Positions 61,933-64,000 of a stretch of DNA of 64,000 nucleotides are shown piece by piece (positions within the stretch are counted from its first letter, which is position 1; the number at the start of each line of letters is the position of its first letter). The stretch spans positions 234,007,809 through 234,071,808 of the forward strand of contig JAUMIR010000002.1 in NCBI GenBank assembly GCA_030847615.1, read 5' to 3'. The position numbers were made by a program, and so were the translations under genes. This stretch comes from Gambelia wislizenii (taxonomy: Eukaryota > Chordata > Lepidosauria > Squamata > Crotaphytidae). The notes below the pieces were generated by a model. That model worked only from the letters and a program-made list of their open reading frames with translations, was not told the origin of the DNA and searched no databases.

Positions 61933-64000
61933 GCCATAAGCATAACTGCCTGAAAGGCGAAATTGACCACTTACACATCTTTGAGAGTTTGTCAACACTA
62001 AATGTCTGCTATGGAGAAACTTGCCCTTTGTGTGCACTGATTCTGTTTTTATTTGCTTTGCAGAAATCACATTCTTTTAGCAAGCGAATTGGACAACAGT
62101 AACATCAGACATCCTGTTACAGAGAAGGAATGACCCAGCTTAGGGGGAATACCACTTTAACAACATCTATGCCATTTTAAATGCCATGACCCCATTTTTC
62201 CTAAAACCCTGTGAATTGTAGTGTGGAAAGGTGAAGTGGAGGAGCCGCTGTTAGGTGTCCATAGTCACCACCCCACAGAACCACAATGGTCAGAGTTTCC
62301 TTGGGAAAAGAGATAACAGTTTCACCAAGACTCTTACCAAGTACAAGGTCTGTCTGTTAAATAACGAGACTGATACAATAATCCATCTTTATTTATATGT
62401 ATTACAATTCTAATGTTTGTCCCCTTCAGTATACTCCCCGTTCATACTCATGCACCAATGCAGTCTTGTTTCCACTGGTCGAAGGCGTGGAGCAGATCAG
62501 TTTCTGTCAGCTGTTTCAACACATCTGCCATTTTCTTCTTTACTGCATCAATTGACTCAAAATGTGTTCCTTTAAGTACCGATTTCACTTTGGGGAAAAG
62601 AAAAAAGTCACACGGTGCTAAATCTGGTGAATATGGAGGATGTTCAAGTGTAGTAATGTGTTTATCAGCCAAAAACTGCCTCACAGAAAGTGCTGCATGA
62701 GCAGGCACCTTGTCTTGATGACGAATGAAACCATTTTCCACACAGTTCTGGCCTCCCCCCCCCCGACTCCTTCTCTCAGTTTTGTCAAAACTTCCTTATA
62801 ATAATGCTGGTTCACTGTTCTACCTTCTGGAACCCATTCTGCCAAAATTAAGCCCTTGATGTCAAAAGCAAACAAACAATGAGCATGGCTGTGAATGTGG
62901 ATTTGCTTTGACAGGCTTTTTTCATTCTTGGCAATGATGGTGCTTTCCAGTGCATTGACTGTTGTTTTGTCTCAGGAACATACAGGAAGATTCAGGTTTC
63001 ATCACAAGTGATGATTTTTTTAAAAAGGTTTGTGTTTGCCTCAAGTTGCTGCAGAATGTCAAGTTGCTTGACTTTTGAACTTAGCATTTTTCTAATGTGC
63101 ATTAAATGCACATTTTCTAATGTGCATCTAATGTGTGCATTTTTCCGGCACACAACAGACAACACAGCCGCTTTGAACAACAACTGACAATTAACTGAAT
63201 GGCTGAGAGTGTTGGTGTGTGTCATGAAGGTTCAGACCTGTTCAAGGTCACCACTCAAGTTTTCACAGTCAGTTCTCCCTGATTTGTCTGGGTAGAAACA
63301 CAGTCTCGCTATTTAATAGACAGGCCTCATACTATGAGCTAGGCTGTAGCTATGCTGCTAGTTTTCTGTTTCATGCTGTAGCAGTTGAGACGTGGACACA
63401 GGCTTCTGACACAGCAGCAAAACATGGCATCCTATCACAATTTTCCTTACCAATAGGGACTTGGCCATCAATACAGCCTTCATCTGCAAATGGCTCCCTC
63501 CAAATTGCCTCTGTTTTGTTCCTGAGTATATTATTTTAGGGGATAGGATCAATTACTTTCTTTGTTATTGTTTTTCAAAGGTGTACATGTTTTACATTGT
63601 ACACATTATTGAACACATTTCTTTCACTACACAATTCCACTCTAAGTTCCTTTGGTGCCAATCCAAGGATTCCATAGGATGCAGCCACGGCATTTACAAG
63701 AGGAATAGTATGTACCACTATAATTGTGTAGGGTGAAATGGCCCAAATACATGCACACTCTTGAAATGTGTGCTTTTTCTGTGGAGAAATCTGGTGTGCA
63801 ACTTGCCTCTGCTCTGTAGACAGTGCAGGAAGCACACTGAGGCAACCCACCAAACCAAACCACAAAACAACCTTCTTATCAGTGATTTCTTTTTTCATCC
63901 TCCAGTAACAGTAATAACCTTGTGGGTTTTTTGTTTCCTTTTGGTAGGTATTATGTAAAAGGCAACTTTTTTTTGCACAAATAATTGCATTATCTGCACA

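Overview
The window looks like nuclear DNA from a squamate reptile, probably an iguanian-type lizard. The evidence is two vertebrate keratin genes with ordinary GT-AG introns embedded in repeats typical of squamate genomes: CR1, L2 and L1 LINEs, several tRNA-derived SINEs, mariner and pogo-like elements, and many palindromic MITEs. There is no bacterial or viral gene organisation. Species-level assignment is inference.

The only host genes I can support are two complete type II (basic) keratin genes in tandem, both on the + strand. Gene 1 has coding exons between 6423 and 21017 (9 exons, 626 codons) and carries very Gly/Tyr/Ser-rich head and tail domains. Gene 2 has coding exons between 38321 and 61932 (9 exons, 527 codons) and a shorter Gly-rich head and tail. 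Both keep the type II keratin exon plan (61, 96, 165, 126 and 221 nt for exons 3-7). Both have a TATA-like box and share a 12-bp promoter motif at nearly the same distance from it. Products of such genes pair with type I keratins (not in this window) to build epithelial intermediate filaments.

Layout: 1-6200 is intergenic and holds three long palindromic elements, a diverged direct repeat and a pogo-type MITE. 6286-21880 is gene 1, with MITEs, SINEs, a possible LTR and a LINE end in its introns. 21880-38160 is intergenic and dominated by a full-length but broken L1 (23933-31138, with a 14-bp target duplication), followed by CR1, SINE and solo-LTR material. 38237-about 62000 is gene 2, whose introns hold CR1, L2 and LINE ends, a truncated U2 snRNA copy and a fourth palindromic element. 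62342-63331 is an internally deleted mariner.

The most interesting item is a family of four long palindromes (251-589, 1245-1575, 2370-2700, 41001-41341). They share a terminal motif, a size of 331-341 bp, 3-bp target duplications and a similar internal layout, yet differ strongly in sequence between copies. Within each copy the two arms are about 89-98% identical by eye. This suggests a non-autonomous foldback transposon family that homogenises or regenerates its arms.
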